From contig JAKLJX010000011.1 of the NCBI GenBank assembly GCA_023150945.1, forward strand, positions 62,001 through 126,000: a stretch of 64,000 nucleotides of DNA. The letters run 5' to 3'. Source of the stretch: a bacterium. GTDB lineage: Bacteria > Zhuqueibacterota > Zhuqueibacteria > Zhuqueibacterales > Zhuqueibacteraceae. This document shows positions 1-8,805 of the stretch, in pieces. Under the pieces are notes generated by a model that saw nothing but the letters and a program-made list of their open reading frames with translations, did not search any database and had not been told where the DNA came from. Position 1 is the first letter of the stretch. Each line of letters opens with the position of its first letter. A program made the translations under genes and the position numbers.

Positions 1-510
1 CAAATTCCAGAAAAATCTTCTTGAAAATGTGCCCCCGATTTGCATAATTGCGCCAGTCAAATTGGGGCGGCTGCTCCACGCAACCACCCGGGACGCTGGC
101 AGAAACGAGGAGTTTGAGCATGAATGCTCCATCGTTGCCTTCGGGAAAAGTCGCTTACTCCCCTTCCAAAAATCACGGCCGTTCCGCGCGCGCAGAGATC
201 AAAGCCGCTCTCCGCCGGCTCCCCGGCGCGAATTGGATCATATCGCACACTCTTCAGCGCGCAGGCTCGCTGGTGTTGAATTGCCAGCACCTGTACCCAA
301 CCCATCGGGCTGGAACCGAAAAAACCATAAACGCACGCCGAGTTGCCAAAACACAAAGTTGCAGCAAGTCTTTTCTTTGCGGTTTTACGCCTTTGCGTGA
401 ATATCTTTGCTTTTGTGCAGTGATTGGACTCTTTTTGACGCCGAGAGCAAGCAACGCTTCAAGACCGTTGAGTTGATCGTGGCGGAAGAGGATTAGCGGG
501 AGCGGCAACG
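1..510. other. Intergenic/decayed DNA, no gene recognised
   Basis: Several short overlapping open frames exist here, but none resembles a protein family I recognise. A purine-rich GAGGAG precedes an ATG at 120 by a plausible distance, so the N-terminus of a broken gene is possible. The stretch near 380-405 (CTTTGCGG followed by GCCTTTGCGTGA) resembles the short CTTTGCG-type motifs also seen near 18950. Together with the transposase remnant immediately downstream this looks like accessory, decaying DNA. Confidence 0.4.
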
Positions 511-666
511 GCTCAGCAGGCGCCATCAACGCCGGCGTTCAATTGGGAAGAGTGGCTTTTTGAGTTGACGGGCATTGATCCGCGCCTGTGTCCCAAGTGT
601 GGCAAAGGCCGGATGGTGAGCAGAGAGATTCTGCCGGCGGTCAAAGTTGTACCGAAGACCGGGTAG
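511..666 (+). pseudogene. IS91-type transposase C-terminal remnant
   Basis: One frame, ending at TAG 664-666, encodes about 51 residues containing ELTGIDPRLCPKCGKGRMV. This matches the C-terminal tail common in IS91-family (Y2, rolling-circle) transposases, where TGID is followed by a CPxCGxGxM knuckle. The catalytic HUH and double-tyrosine regions are absent and the preceding sequence carries stops, so this is a truncated remnant. It lies about 290 bases before an integron-like attC site, consistent with a spot that has accepted mobile DNA. Family assignment is from motif recognition only. Confidence 0.6.
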
Positions 667-953
667 AGTTTGATCCGCTGACGGATCGAACTCATCCTGA
701 CTCCGTGAGCGGAATAATGTGTGAATCGAAGGCAAAACCTATTTTCAAAAAGCCAAGCGGGGGAAACAGGAGAAGTACGCTCTGTTTTGAAAAAACTGGC
801 ATTCGCACCGAAAATCAGGTTCACGAATAGGGTCGATTTCATGCTGTGCGAGCGAATCTACGGAATGGCCTGCAAATATCGCCCGAAAAGACTCAGGTGA
901 ATAGATAAAGGCGCGGATTGAATACCCATATCCGCGTGCCCGGAACCGGCATC

Positions 954-1077
954 GTTCAACCCGATTTTATGCGGCATTGAGCCGTGCACGTATTGGGCGC
1001 CGTGGGGCAGGATCAGGTTTGTGATTCTACTGAGCATCTCCCCTGCTCAACGCCGCATAAAATCCTAAGTGTTGGGC
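954..1077 (+). repeat. attC: Integron attC-like recombination site 1
   Basis: The site opens with GTTCAAC (954-960, fits the R'' consensus RYYYAAC) and closes with GTTGGGC (1071-1077, fits the R' consensus GTTRRRY). Between them are near-perfect inverted arms: GATTTTATGCGGCATTGAGC (963-982) pairs with 1045-1064 with a single mismatch. Arm-to-box spacers are 2 and 6 nt, and total length is 124 bp. This is the architecture of a long attC (59-be) site. Its R' box abuts the start of the phosphoribosyltransferase cassette. A matching site follows that gene. Confidence 0.72.
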
Positions 1078-1110
1078 GGCTCAATACGGTCCATGTGGAA
1101 AGGCTTCAAG

Positions 1111-1704
1111 ATGTCAGAAAATTCCTATGATTACTCAACACGCACAGGAGTTCACCCCATTTCGTGGGAGGACTTTCACGGGATCTGTAAAGCCTTTGCT
1201 GTGTCAGTATCACATTTCCAGCCTGAAGTCATTGTGCCGATCGGACGCGGCGGTTATTATCCTGGAACCCTGTTAGCTCATCTACTGCAAATCGAAATTT
1301 ATCCGGTACGTGTTTCACGGCGCATAAATGGCATCGTAAAGTTCAAAGAGCCACAATGGTTCGTGAACCCACCCGCAGAAATTGCTCACCAGCGAGTGGT
1401 TGTTGTAGATGAAATCTGTGACAGTGGTGAAACCATCATCAAGGTTAAGGAAAAGTGTCTAGCGCTGGGAGCTTCCATGGTGAAGAGTGCTGTTCTCTAT
1501 GCTCATACCAAAGCTGTCCATGTGCCAGACTATGTAGGGATTATTACAGACGAACTCTTATTGAATCCTTGGGATCGCGAAGTGTTCCGCAATGGAGGTT
1601 TTCATTTCAATCCTGAATATGTGGAAGCCTTGGGGCATCAAGGCGTAGAAGCGAAAGCTGAGCTCCTTATTCCAGCCAAGGTTTTTCGGCTTGCCAAAGA
1701 ATAA
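1111..1704 (+). CDS. Phosphoribosyltransferase-domain protein (gene cassette)
   Basis: This is a 197-residue type I phosphoribosyltransferase fold protein. The PRPP-binding loop VVVVDEICDSGET lies at residues 96-108, and an upstream VPIGRGGYYPG (about 43-52) corresponds to the early substrate/pyrophosphate loop. Such enzymes transfer ribose-5-phosphate from PRPP to a base or ring nitrogen, and the acceptor here cannot be read from sequence. ATG 1111 is chosen because AAAGG lies about 8 bases upstream; ATG 1093 has no Shine-Dalgarno. The gene is visibly AT-richer than its neighbours and sits alone between two attC-like sites, 34 bases after one R' box and 4 bases before the next R'' box. That is exactly how an integron gene cassette is laid out, so horizontal acquisition is likely. 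Confidence 0.85.
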   Translation: MSENSYDYSTRTGVHPISWEDFHGICKAFAVSVSHFQPEVIVPIGRGGYYPGTLLAHLLQIEIYPVRVSRRINGIVKFKEPQWFVNPPAEIAHQRVVVVDEICDSGETIIKVKEKCLALGASMVKSAVLYAHTKAVHVPDYVGIITDELLLNPWDREVFRNGGFHFNPEYVEALGHQGVEAKAELLIPAKVFRLAKE

Positions 1705-1708
1705 AGCC

Positions 1709-1837
1709 GCCCAACACAGCGTGCACCCGACTTGGGGTACGCGGCGCGTTTTTGAGCATTTTTCTGGCTCGGACTGAATCCCGTTTTGAGGGCGAGTCCA
1801 CCCTCCTACCCCAAGCGGGTAACGCCAGCCGTCGTGC
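1709..1837 (+). repeat. attC: Integron attC-like recombination site 2
   Basis: The R'' box GCCCAAC (1709-1715) begins 5 bases after the cassette stop codon. Inverted arms at 1719-1739 and 1807-1825 pair with small bulges; the core CTTGGGGTA matches TACCCCAAG, and ACCCGA faces CGGGT with one extrahelical base, as in functional attC hairpins. Spacers to the boxes are 3 and 5 nt. The terminal box GTCGTGC (1831-1837) departs from GTTRRRY at two positions, so the end of the array may be degenerate. Length (129 bp) is close to that of the first site. Confidence 0.68.
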
Positions 1838-1853
1838 ATCTGCCCCGTTTCAT

Positions 1854-1923
1854 GTCATCCTGCCGAGGGCCTTCCTCAGCATGGGCATGGCGGCAATGCT
1901 GAAGAAAATTTCGGCAGAATGAC
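1854..1923. repeat. Dispersed ~70-bp palindromic repeat, copy A
   Basis: The element begins GTCATCCTGCCGAGG and ends GCAGAATGAC, so its ends are approximate inverted repeats (GTCATYCTG / CAGAATGAC). Related elements occur at 8330-8399, 23154-23221 and 44604-44675. It lies between the cassette region and the osmC-family gene. No coding potential is apparent. It is probably a REP/MITE-like element able to form a hairpin. Confidence 0.5.
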
Positions 1924-2073
1924 GGCAAAGCATGGGATGTGCTGAGCAGCATAATATCGCAGTACCAGGCGCACTGCTCTTTGAGCACGGAATAGACTTC
2001 TGAAGATTCGCTGTTGCTCAGTGCAATGGATGACTGTAGCAATTGCAACATTGGACAATGATCGGAGAATCAA

Positions 2074-2511
2074 ATGGTGACGAAACAGGCTTTGGTCAAA
2101 TGGGTTGATGGGTTGCGTTTTGTTGGCAAAGCATATTCGAATCATGCGATCGTGATGGATGCGGTGGCCGAGGTCGGCGGCGGTGAGTCCGGGCTGCGTC
2201 CCGGGGAGATGGTTTTGCTGGCGCTCGCCGGTTGCACCGGCATGGACGTCGTGTCTTTGCTCAAGAAAATGCGGGTGGCGTTCGACGCCTTTGAGATCGC
2301 CATCGATGCCGAGGTGGCGGAGAATTATCCCAAGCGTTTCACCAAAATCACCGTGGTGTATCGGGTGCGCGGCCGCGATATTCCCGCAGACAAGCTGCAG
2401 CGCGCCATCGATCTTTCGCGCGAAACGTATTGCTCGGTGAGCGCGCAATTACGGCCCGGCGCGGAAATCAACTATCGCTACGAGATTTTGCCGCCCGAAT
2501 CACAAACTTGA
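2074..2511 (+). CDS. OsmC/Ohr-family peroxiredoxin-like protein
   Basis: At 145 residues this has the length of the OsmC/Ohr/YhfA family, thiol-dependent hydroperoxide reductases of the cytoplasm. The two expected redox cysteines are visible: Cys54 in LAGCTGMDVVSLLKK, at the start of the central helix, and Cys120 in ETYCSVSAQL. The active-site arrangement matches the YhfA-like branch (GCTGxDV) rather than classical Ohr. ATG 2074 follows a GGAGA at about 2062-2067. The next gene, aroE, begins 50 bases downstream on the same strand, so the two may be cotranscribed. Substrate range is not deducible. Confidence 0.88.
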   Translation: MVTKQALVKWVDGLRFVGKAYSNHAIVMDAVAEVGGGESGLRPGEMVLLALAGCTGMDVVSLLKKMRVAFDAFEIAIDAEVAENYPKRFTKITVVYRVRGRDIPADKLQRAIDLSRETYCSVSAQLRPGAEINYRYEILPPESQT

Positions 2512-2561
2512 GAACCGGCGGCCGCGCCGTGCCTTCTGCCGGCGCGGTCGCCTGCTTGCCC

Positions 2562-3437
2562 ATGCCTACTGCTCAACCCGCACGCCGGCTGGCGGTGATC
2601 GGCGATCCCATCGCGCATTCACTCTCGCCGGTGCTGCAGCGTCATTTGATCGAACATTTTGCTTTGCCGTTCCGCTATGAGGCGCTGCGCGTCACCGCCG
2701 CCGGACTACTGGCGCTGGTGGCGCGTATGCGCGCCGGCGAGCTGGCGGGCGTGAATGTCACATTGCCGCACAAGCAGGCGATCGTTCCCCTGCTCGACGA
2801 TTTGGTGGCGCCCGCCGATCGCATCGCCGCGGTCAACACAGTGGTGTGCGAGGCCGGCCTGTTGTTGGGATACAACACCGATGCCCCGGGGTTCGCCCGC
2901 AGTCTGCAAGCCGCCGGCATTGCCGTGGCGCAGGAAACCGTGCTGCTGCTGGGCGCCGGGGGCGCTGCCGCCGCGGTGCTGTTCGCGTTGCTCGTTGCCG
3001 GAGTCGATTTGATCTATCTCAGCAACCGCGAACCGGCGCGGACGCAGCGCCTGCTTGCCCGCCTCGCGCCGGCAGATCAAGCCAAAGTCCGTCTCGTCAC
3101 GTGGCCGGAGCGGCTGGAGCTGCTGCAAATGCCCACCGTCACGCTCTTGATCAATGCCACCAGCGCCGGCATGTCGCCCGCGATCGAGGTTTCTCCCATG
3201 CCGGCCGGCCTGCATCGCGCTGATCTCAGCGTCGTCGATCTTGTCTACAATCCCCACGAAACGAAGCTGCTGCGCGAAGCACGCGCAGCCGGCGCCCGAA
3301 CGCTTTCCGGCTTGCCGATGCTGATCTATCAAGGCGTGGCCGCGCTGGAGTTGTGGAGTGGACAGCGGTTGGATATTGCAGATATCGAAGCAGAGTTGGA
3401 GCAGAAGCTGAAAGCTGCGCTGCAAATCAAATCATAA
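2562..3437 (+). CDS. aroE: Shikimate dehydrogenase
   Basis: A 291-residue shikimate 5-dehydrogenase, which reduces 3-dehydroshikimate with NADPH in aromatic amino acid synthesis. The shikimate-binding SLSP motif appears in IGDPIAHSLSPVLQ, the catalytic lysine is in NVTLPHKQ, the paired aspartate is in YNTDAPGF, and the nucleotide fold has GAGGAAAAV. The C-terminal LIYQGVAALELWSG is the usual substrate-closing helix. The open frame extends upstream, but ATG 2562 gives the normal N-terminus (MPTAQPARRLAVIGDP). It follows the osmC-family gene by 50 bases, and no other aro genes are present nearby. Confidence 0.95.
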   Translation: MPTAQPARRLAVIGDPIAHSLSPVLQRHLIEHFALPFRYEALRVTAAGLLALVARMRAGELAGVNVTLPHKQAIVPLLDDLVAPADRIAAVNTVVCEAGLLLGYNTDAPGFARSLQAAGIAVAQETVLLLGAGGAAAAVLFALLVAGVDLIYLSNREPARTQRLLARLAPADQAKVRLVTWPERLELLQMPTVTLLINATSAGMSPAIEVSPMPAGLHRADLSVVDLVYNPHETKLLREARAAGARTLSGLPMLIYQGVAALELWSGQRLDIADIEAELEQKLKAALQIKS

Positions 3438-3652
3438 GGTGGAATTGGATTTCCAGGAGATTCTCATCCAAAAGAAATGATTTGCTCCCGCGGATAGAAT
3501 CAAACCAACTGAGAAAGAGCGTTTTTATCTGCAAGGTTGTTTCTCTCCGCCGGCGAGTTCCGTTGAGTTGCGATCTCTCCGCGAGGTGAACTGCACTACC
3601 TCATTGCGAAACCCGCGAAGCCCGGCCACCTACCCATCGCCATTATGAAGAA
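3438..3652. other. Intergenic region after aroE
   Basis: This spacer between convergent aroE and the esterase gene shows no coding signal I can support. It leads into the large stem-loop at 3653-3730. Confidence 0.4.
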
Positions 3653-3730
3653 ACCGCCCGGGCGCCGGCCTCGAAGCGTACCCACGTCGAACAGAACGTG
3701 CTACGGTTCAAGACGAAGCGCCCGGGCGGT
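3653..3730 (-). terminator. Large GC-rich stem-loop between convergent genes
   Basis: A perfect 13-bp inverted repeat (ACCGCCCGGGCGC at 3653-3665 and its complement at 3718-3730) encloses a 52-nt loop. Read on the minus strand, the stem is followed by TTTCTTC, so it could end transcription of the esterase gene whose stop lies at 3770. On the plus strand it is followed by GGTGTTTTC and may also serve aroE. The long loop makes this less certain than a compact terminator. Confidence 0.5.
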
Positions 3731-3769
3731 GGTGTTTTCGGACGGATAAGAATCGCTCCACGCACGGCT

Positions 3770-5236
3770 TCAGTGAATCAGCACCATGCGTTTGGTCGCC
3801 GCGGTGTTGCCGTTGAGTTGTACGCGATAGAGATAGATGCCGCTGGCCTGCGGCTTGCCGTTTTGATCAATGCCTTCCCAACGAGCGGCATGCCCTCCTG
3901 CCGCTTGCACGGAATCCACCAATCGCTGCACGAACCGGCCCTGCAGGTTGTAGATTTCCAGCCGTACGTGCGCCGGCCGGCTGAGACGGTAGCTGATCGT
4001 CGTAACGGGATTGAAAGGATTGGGAAAATTCTGCTGCAGTTCGAATCCCACCGGTTGATTCGCCGGCTGTGCCTGCACCGCCACGGCGCTGCCCGGAAAG
4101 AACATCTCCAGTGCGTTGTCGAGGTGCGCCCGCCAATTGCCCCAACTGTGTCCTTCATGAAACTCGAGGTATTGGTAGGTGTAGCCCTTGGCCTGCAGAA
4201 TCGGCAGGAAGTTGCCGACGCGCGTGATCAAGATGCTCTGGTCATACGTGCCCATGTCGAGATAGAGCTGCAGGTCGAGGCGCGGACTGCTTTCGAATCC
4301 CGTGCGAATGTTGTTTTCCACGTTACTGGAATGCGCCGCGATATTCCCGAACACTTCAGGGTGTTTGTAGCCCAGCCAGAGCGCGATGTTGCCGCCGTTG
4401 GAGGCGCCCAGGGTGGCGCGGCTGCTTGCCTCCGTGCGCGTGCGGTAGCGGCGATCCACCCACGGCATGACTTCGTTGACAATGAAAGTGGTGAACTGAG
4501 CCTGCAGGTTGCCGGCGTACTCATCCGCTCGTCTGCCGGGATTGGGCGGCACGAACACCGCGATGATCGGCACGATCCGGTTGTGCGCAATGAGATAGTC
4601 AATCACGTTGTTCGCTTGCGCCAGCGTGATGTACTCCAGTCCGTCGTGCAACAACACCACGGGATAGCGCGCGCTGGAGGCGGCGTAATTCGGCGGCGTG
4701 TAGACCCGAATCACGCGGCTGTTGTTGAGATTGACGCTGAAGAACGTCGTGTCGCGCAAGCTGCCGTGTGGAATGGTGGGAGAATATTGAATCTCCGGCG
4801 GCGGCACAAACCCCGGCATGCGCAGCTCGGAATTTGGCCCGAAGCCGCCGGAAACTTGATACGGATTACGGGGATCGAGAATCCAAGTGCTGTTGTTGAG
4901 CACGAACTTGTAGTCGAGACGGGCGTCGGCTTCGAACGCGCGGCTGTGATACCACAGCGTCGTCGCTGCCAGCCGGGTCATCGGGAAAGCGTCCGGGTTC
5001 CAGCCGTTGGCATCGCCGGGCACGGTGACCCGGCTGGCCGCGCCGCGGTAGAGGAAATGCGCGAGTGTATCTTCCCGCAGCGGCAGCACCGGCTGCGCCG
5101 CGAGCAGGCTGTCGATCAAGGCCTCGTGCTGCGCCGCCGGCGCGTTGTTGACGCGGGTGAGAAAATCCTGAAAAGTTTGGGCAGCGGCGTGCTGCATCAA
5201 GAGCAGCAAAACCGCCATGCAACTGAGTTTCTTCAT
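3770..5236 (-). CDS. Secreted esterase with C-terminal sorting domain
   Basis: A 488-residue exported alpha/beta-hydrolase of the putative esterase (esterase D/enterochelin esterase-like, PF00756) type. Residues 1-20 (MKKLSCMAVLLLLMQHAAAQ) form a signal peptide. An N-terminal domain resembling a CBM48/E-set fold follows (TVPGDANGWNPDAFPM, LDYKFVLNNSTWILDPRNP). The catalytic serine lies in LGASNGGNIA (GxSxGG) and the probable catalytic histidine in FHEGHSWGNW. About 80 C-terminal residues form a FlgD-like/type IX-type sorting domain (ELQQNFPNPFNPVTTISY ... SGIYLYRVQLNG). It should act at the cell surface or be released, on an unknown ester. ATG 5236 is chosen over an upstream in-frame start because it begins the signal peptide. 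Confidence 0.88.
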   Translation of the reverse strand: MKKLSCMAVLLLLMQHAAAQTFQDFLTRVNNAPAAQHEALIDSLLAAQPVLPLREDTLAHFLYRGAASRVTVPGDANGWNPDAFPMTRLAATTLWYHSRAFEADARLDYKFVLNNSTWILDPRNPYQVSGGFGPNSELRMPGFVPPPEIQYSPTIPHGSLRDTTFFSVNLNNSRVIRVYTPPNYAASSARYPVVLLHDGLEYITLAQANNVIDYLIAHNRIVPIIAVFVPPNPGRRADEYAGNLQAQFTTFIVNEVMPWVDRRYRTRTEASSRATLGASNGGNIALWLGYKHPEVFGNIAAHSSNVENNIRTGFESSPRLDLQLYLDMGTYDQSILITRVGNFLPILQAKGYTYQYLEFHEGHSWGNWRAHLDNALEMFFPGSAVAVQAQPANQPVGFELQQNFPNPFNPVTTISYRLSRPAHVRLEIYNLQGRFVQRLVDSVQAAGGHAARWEGIDQNGKPQASGIYLYRVQLNGNTAATKRMVLIH

Positions 5237-5328
5237 GCTTGGCCTGCTGCAGTTGGCTGCCGCGCTCTGCACGCGGAGCGTTCATGGGCAAAATTTTTCT
5301 GACCGAGATCGCGAAGTAAAAGGCATGA

Positions 5329-8241
5329 TCAGAGAACTTTGGTCACCTTCAGCCAGTTGTTGCGCGCGGCATTCGCTTCGTTGATGGCTGCCGGCGAGCC
5401 CAGCACCACCACCAGGCCATTCTCCTGCACCGCCGCCAGCACTTCGGCAAAGGCGCGGAAATCTTTTTCGGTTGTGGCCAGCACTTGGTCGCGCGTGCGT
5501 TGGCGCAGCGCATCGCTGTCGCCGAGCAGATGGCGGATCATCGCGGTGTAGCCTTTGGCATCGGGCAGTTGGTAGGCGTCGAGATCGCCGATGGTGCCGA
5601 TGATGCTTTTGGTCAATTCCTCCGGCGGCAGCGAAACTTGCGCGAGAAACTGGCTGGCCAGATCGTAGTTCTCGATGGTCTTGAGCAGGTTGGGATCGCG
5701 ATATGACAAAAAGCTGAACACGCCGGAATGCCGGCCGAAACTGCAGAAACCGCCGTACGCGCCGCCCTGCATGCGCACGCGTTCCCACAGCCAGGTCGTG
5801 CGCAGGAAGTTGGTGATCACCAAAACCGAGCCGTGAAACGCATAGCCCAGGCGATAGAGATTCGCGGCCTTGCCGACATAGTTCACCTGCGCCGGAATGG
5901 TCAAGCCTTCGAACCCGCCGTTGAGTTGCGGGGACCAATCCGCCGGCGCTGCCGGGCCTTGCGGCAGACTGTCGAGAAAGGCCTGCAGCCGCGGTTCGAA
6001 GTCGCGCCAGTCGTTGTCCTCGAGCGTGAGATTGCACAACATGCTGTTGCGATTCACCAGAATGCGCCGGATTTCTTCGAGGCGCGCGTGCACCGCCGGC
6101 CAGTTGGCGTCGACTTCCTGCGCGAGCTGCCGCAGGAAGAAAAGATAATTGACCCCGCCCATTTGTTCGTTGGCCCAACCGGCCTCATTGAAGCACGCCT
6201 GCAGCCGCGAGCTGACCACGCTGTGGCCGGCGGGCACCAGTCCGGCTTCCTGGCTGGCCTTTTCATCCAGCACCATTTGGCGGAAGCGTTCGTAGTTGTC
6301 CAGGCGCACGGTGAGCAACACATCGCGCAGGATGGCGAGCAGATCATCGCACTGGGAGCGCATGGCTTTGCCGCGCAGGAACAGCCAGGACAGGCTGCCG
6401 GGCTGATGCTGGCGCATCGAGGTAAAGGACGAGGCGCGAATGCCGCCGGTCTTGCGGCCGATGCGCTGCATCAGCTTCACGAAATCTTCCTGCTCGGTTC
6501 CCATCTCCAGCAGCGTGCGGCTGAACAGCGAAACATAAGGCAGCAAATGCGGCGGCAGCAGGTGAAGATTGAAGCCGAGATCGAAGTAGATGATGCCGTT
6601 GGTGAATAGATCATGATACAGCACCGGCGTGCCGCGGTCAGCGAGCGTTGCCTGGGGAATCGTGCGGATCTCGCGGTCGAGATCTTCCCGCTGCAAGAAG
6701 GGCAGCTTGATCAGCTCTTCCGGTGGGTCCGGAGTTTCCTGGCGGCGCTTGAGGTCCTCCGCCTGCGCGACGATGCCCGCCATTTCGGCCGCGGACAATT
6801 GCGCTTGTATCACTGCCAGGCGTTCCCGCTCTGCGGCTTCCTCCTGCTCCGCCAGCCCCGGTTGCGGCTGCAGAATCACGGTGCTGCGGTGGGGATTCTC
6901 CAGCAAATAGCGTTGCAGCAATTCTTCGAAGTGGCGCGGATTGGCCGCCAGCTTGGCCTTGATCGCCGCCAGCGGCTGCTCGAAGCCGAGCGGCGCGAGC
7001 GGATCGCCGTCATAGAGCCACGTGGTCAGCGCGCTCAACATCACCACCAGGCCGCGCGGATACGAGCCGGTGTTCTTCTCCCGCAGGCTGAACTCGATGG
7101 TGTTGAGCGAGGCCTCGATGGTGTGGGGATCGATGCCCTCCCGCACCAGGCCTTGCAGCGTGGCCAAAATCAATTCTTCCACCTTGTCCGCCTCCGCGGG
7201 CGCGATGCCTTTCAAACCGGTGGAGAGGTACATGTCGCGCAGCTCCGCTTCCAGGCCGGCACCGGCAACGTCTTCGCCGAGACCGGAATCGATCAGGGCC
7301 TTGTACAACGGTGCCGCCGGCGTGCCCACCAACACGTGCGTGAGAATGCTCAGCGCCAGCGTGGTTTCCGGGTCTTTGGTTTCGGTGAGCAGCCAATTCA
7401 CCGTCACCATGCCCTTGCGACTGGGGTCGGCTTCCTGGCCGGCGTCATAGGCATGCACCAGGCGCCGCGGCGACTGCCAGCGCGGCAGCGGCGGAATTTC
7501 CGAAGCCACGGGCCTGCGCGTGAAGTCTTGCAGATATTCATTCACCAAGCGCAACCGCTCGGGCGTGGGATCATCGCCATAGAAGAAGAGGCGCGCGTTG
7601 GAGGGATGATAGTAGGTTTCATGAAAGGCTTTGAACTGCTCGTAGGTCAGCGCGGGGATGTGGCGCGGGTGGCCGCCGGAATCCAGGCCGTAGACATGGC
7701 CGGGAAAAAGCGATTGCTGCGTGTATTCTCCCAGCAAACGTTCGGGCGAGGAGTAGCTGCCCTTCATTTCATTGAAGACCACGCCTTTGTAAAGCAGCGC
7801 GCCGTTGTCCATTTCGAGATGCCAGCCCTCCTGCTGCAGTGTTTGCGGCGGAATGAGCGGATGGAACACCGCATCGAGATAGACTTCGATGAGATTGTAG
7901 AAGTCCTGCAAGTTCTGGCTCGCCACCGGGTAGCAGGTTTTGTCGGGATAGGTGAAGGCATTGAGAAAAGTATTGAGCGAGCCTTTCACCAGCTCGACGA
8001 ACGGCTCTTTGACGCGGTATTTGCGCGAGCCGCACAGCACGGCATGCTCCATGATGTGAGCAATGCCGGTGGAATCCGGCGGCGGCGTGCGAAAGGTGAT
8101 GCCGAAGACTTTGTTTTCGTCATCGTTTTCGAGGGCCAGCAGTTCTGCGCCGGTTTGGAGGTGGCGGAACAGCAAGGCCCGGGTTTTCAATTCGGGAATT
8201 TCCTGGTCCCGCAGCAATTCGAAGCCATGGGTGATGGTCAT
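5329..8241 (-). CDS. M16C insulinase-family metalloprotease (PreP-like)
   Basis: A 970-residue zinc protease of the M16C/presequence-protease type, which folds as four homologous domains and degrades peptides inside a closed chamber. The inverted zinc motif HIMEH is at residues 62-66 (HxxEH), and the distal glutamate is in VVFNEMKGSYSSPE. Length and the C-terminal half match PreP rather than two-chain M16B enzymes. No signal peptide is visible, so the enzyme is probably cytoplasmic. ATG 8241 has AAGAGGA just upstream; the frame runs further 5' into a dispersed repeat that is not coding. The esterase gene lies downstream on the same strand, 92 bases away. Confidence 0.93.
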   Translation of the reverse strand: MTITHGFELLRDQEIPELKTRALLFRHLQTGAELLALENDDENKVFGITFRTPPPDSTGIAHIMEHAVLCGSRKYRVKEPFVELVKGSLNTFLNAFTYPDKTCYPVASQNLQDFYNLIEVYLDAVFHPLIPPQTLQQEGWHLEMDNGALLYKGVVFNEMKGSYSSPERLLGEYTQQSLFPGHVYGLDSGGHPRHIPALTYEQFKAFHETYYHPSNARLFFYGDDPTPERLRLVNEYLQDFTRRPVASEIPPLPRWQSPRRLVHAYDAGQEADPSRKGMVTVNWLLTETKDPETTLALSILTHVLVGTPAAPLYKALIDSGLGEDVAGAGLEAELRDMYLSTGLKGIAPAEADKVEELILATLQGLVREGIDPHTIEASLNTIEFSLREKNTGSYPRGLVVMLSALTTWLYDGDPLAPLGFEQPLAAIKAKLAANPRHFEELLQRYLLENPHRSTVILQPQPGLAEQEEAAERERLAVIQAQLSAAEMAGIVAQAEDLKRRQETPDPPEELIKLPFLQREDLDREIRTIPQATLADRGTPVLYHDLFTNGIIYFDLGFNLHLLPPHLLPYVSLFSRTLLEMGTEQEDFVKLMQRIGRKTGGIRASSFTSMRQHQPGSLSWLFLRGKAMRSQCDDLLAILRDVLLTVRLDNYERFRQMVLDEKASQEAGLVPAGHSVVSSRLQACFNEAGWANEQMGGVNYLFFLRQLAQEVDANWPAVHARLEEIRRILVNRNSMLCNLTLEDNDWRDFEPRLQAFLDSLPQGPAAPADWSPQLNGGFEGLTIPAQVNYVGKAANLYRLGYAFHGSVLVITNFLRTTWLWERVRMQGGAYGGFCSFGRHSGVFSFLSYRDPNLLKTIENYDLASQFLAQVSLPPEELTKSIIGTIGDLDAYQLPDAKGYTAMIRHLLGDSDALRQRTRDQVLATTEKDFRAFAEVLAAVQENGLVVVLGSPAAINEANAARNNWLKVTKVL

Positions 8242-8329
8242 GCATTCCTCTTGCGATGATGTACAGCGTGAGTATTCGACCGGCTGATGAAAGCGATCTC
8301 GTGCACTGAAAAGTGTAATCCACCTCATT

Positions 8330-8399
8330 GTCATTCTGCCGGAATCCTGTGAAGCTTTGGGCACCGTGCCAAGTATTCTACAAGATTCGTCGGAATGAC
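8330..8399. repeat. Dispersed ~70-bp palindromic repeat, copy B
   Basis: It starts GTCATTCTGCCGGAATCCTG and ends GTCGGAATGAC, with a central GCACCGTGCCAAGTATTCTAC. The ends are inverted repeats. Copy D at 44604-44675 shares the order GTCATTCTG..GGAATCCTGTGAAG..GCAC.G.GCCA.GTAT, showing common descent. It lies upstream of the M16C protease gene. Confidence 0.6.
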
Positions 8400-8805
8400 G
8401 AAAGGCCACTGCCGCAAATCAAGCTGCCAGATCACTAGCTGACTGGCCGCGCGCCAGTGAGCGCCGCCGGGCGGCTGCCGCCCGCAGCATCGGTACGCTG
8501 ACCGGTTAATCTAACAAGTTTCGGGCCATTTCCAAGTCTGATGAAAAAGATAAAAAAATCCGAAAATAGCAGCAGCATTGGCGCGGCGCGGAATTCACAA
8601 TTCTCGGAATTCGGCCGGCAAATTTTCCCGACCTTGCGAAAGCTCCGCCGCCCGCCCGCGGCGTCTGCCTCCTCACCTTCCAACTAAGCTTCTGTTAATT
8701 TTGCTTCGTTTCGCCGCGGTCCAAGGTGATCTTTGCGGCGTTTTCCGGCACGGCATTTGTCAAACGCCAGCAGAGACAAACCTTCTTTTCGTTCGGAGAG
8801 CGGAA
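8400..8805. other. Divergent intergenic region before the polyferredoxin gene
   Basis: About 400 bases separate the protease and polyferredoxin genes, which are transcribed divergently. An AT-rich patch (GATAAAAAAATCCGAAAATAG, near 8547-8567) stands out from the GC-rich surroundings and could hold promoter elements. I see no convincing -35/-10 pair and no gene. Confidence 0.35.

Noticed and set aside
3698-5302. Long plus-strand open frame (534 codons) opposite the esterase gene
   Set aside because: Arg/His-rich, without domains. It is the GC-driven antisense of the real minus-strand gene, which has a signal peptide and catalytic motifs.
8242-8409. N-terminal extension of the M16C protease
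   Set aside because: The extra codons run through the dispersed repeat and lack a ribosome site, while ATG 8241 has AAGAGGA and gives the normal family N-terminus.
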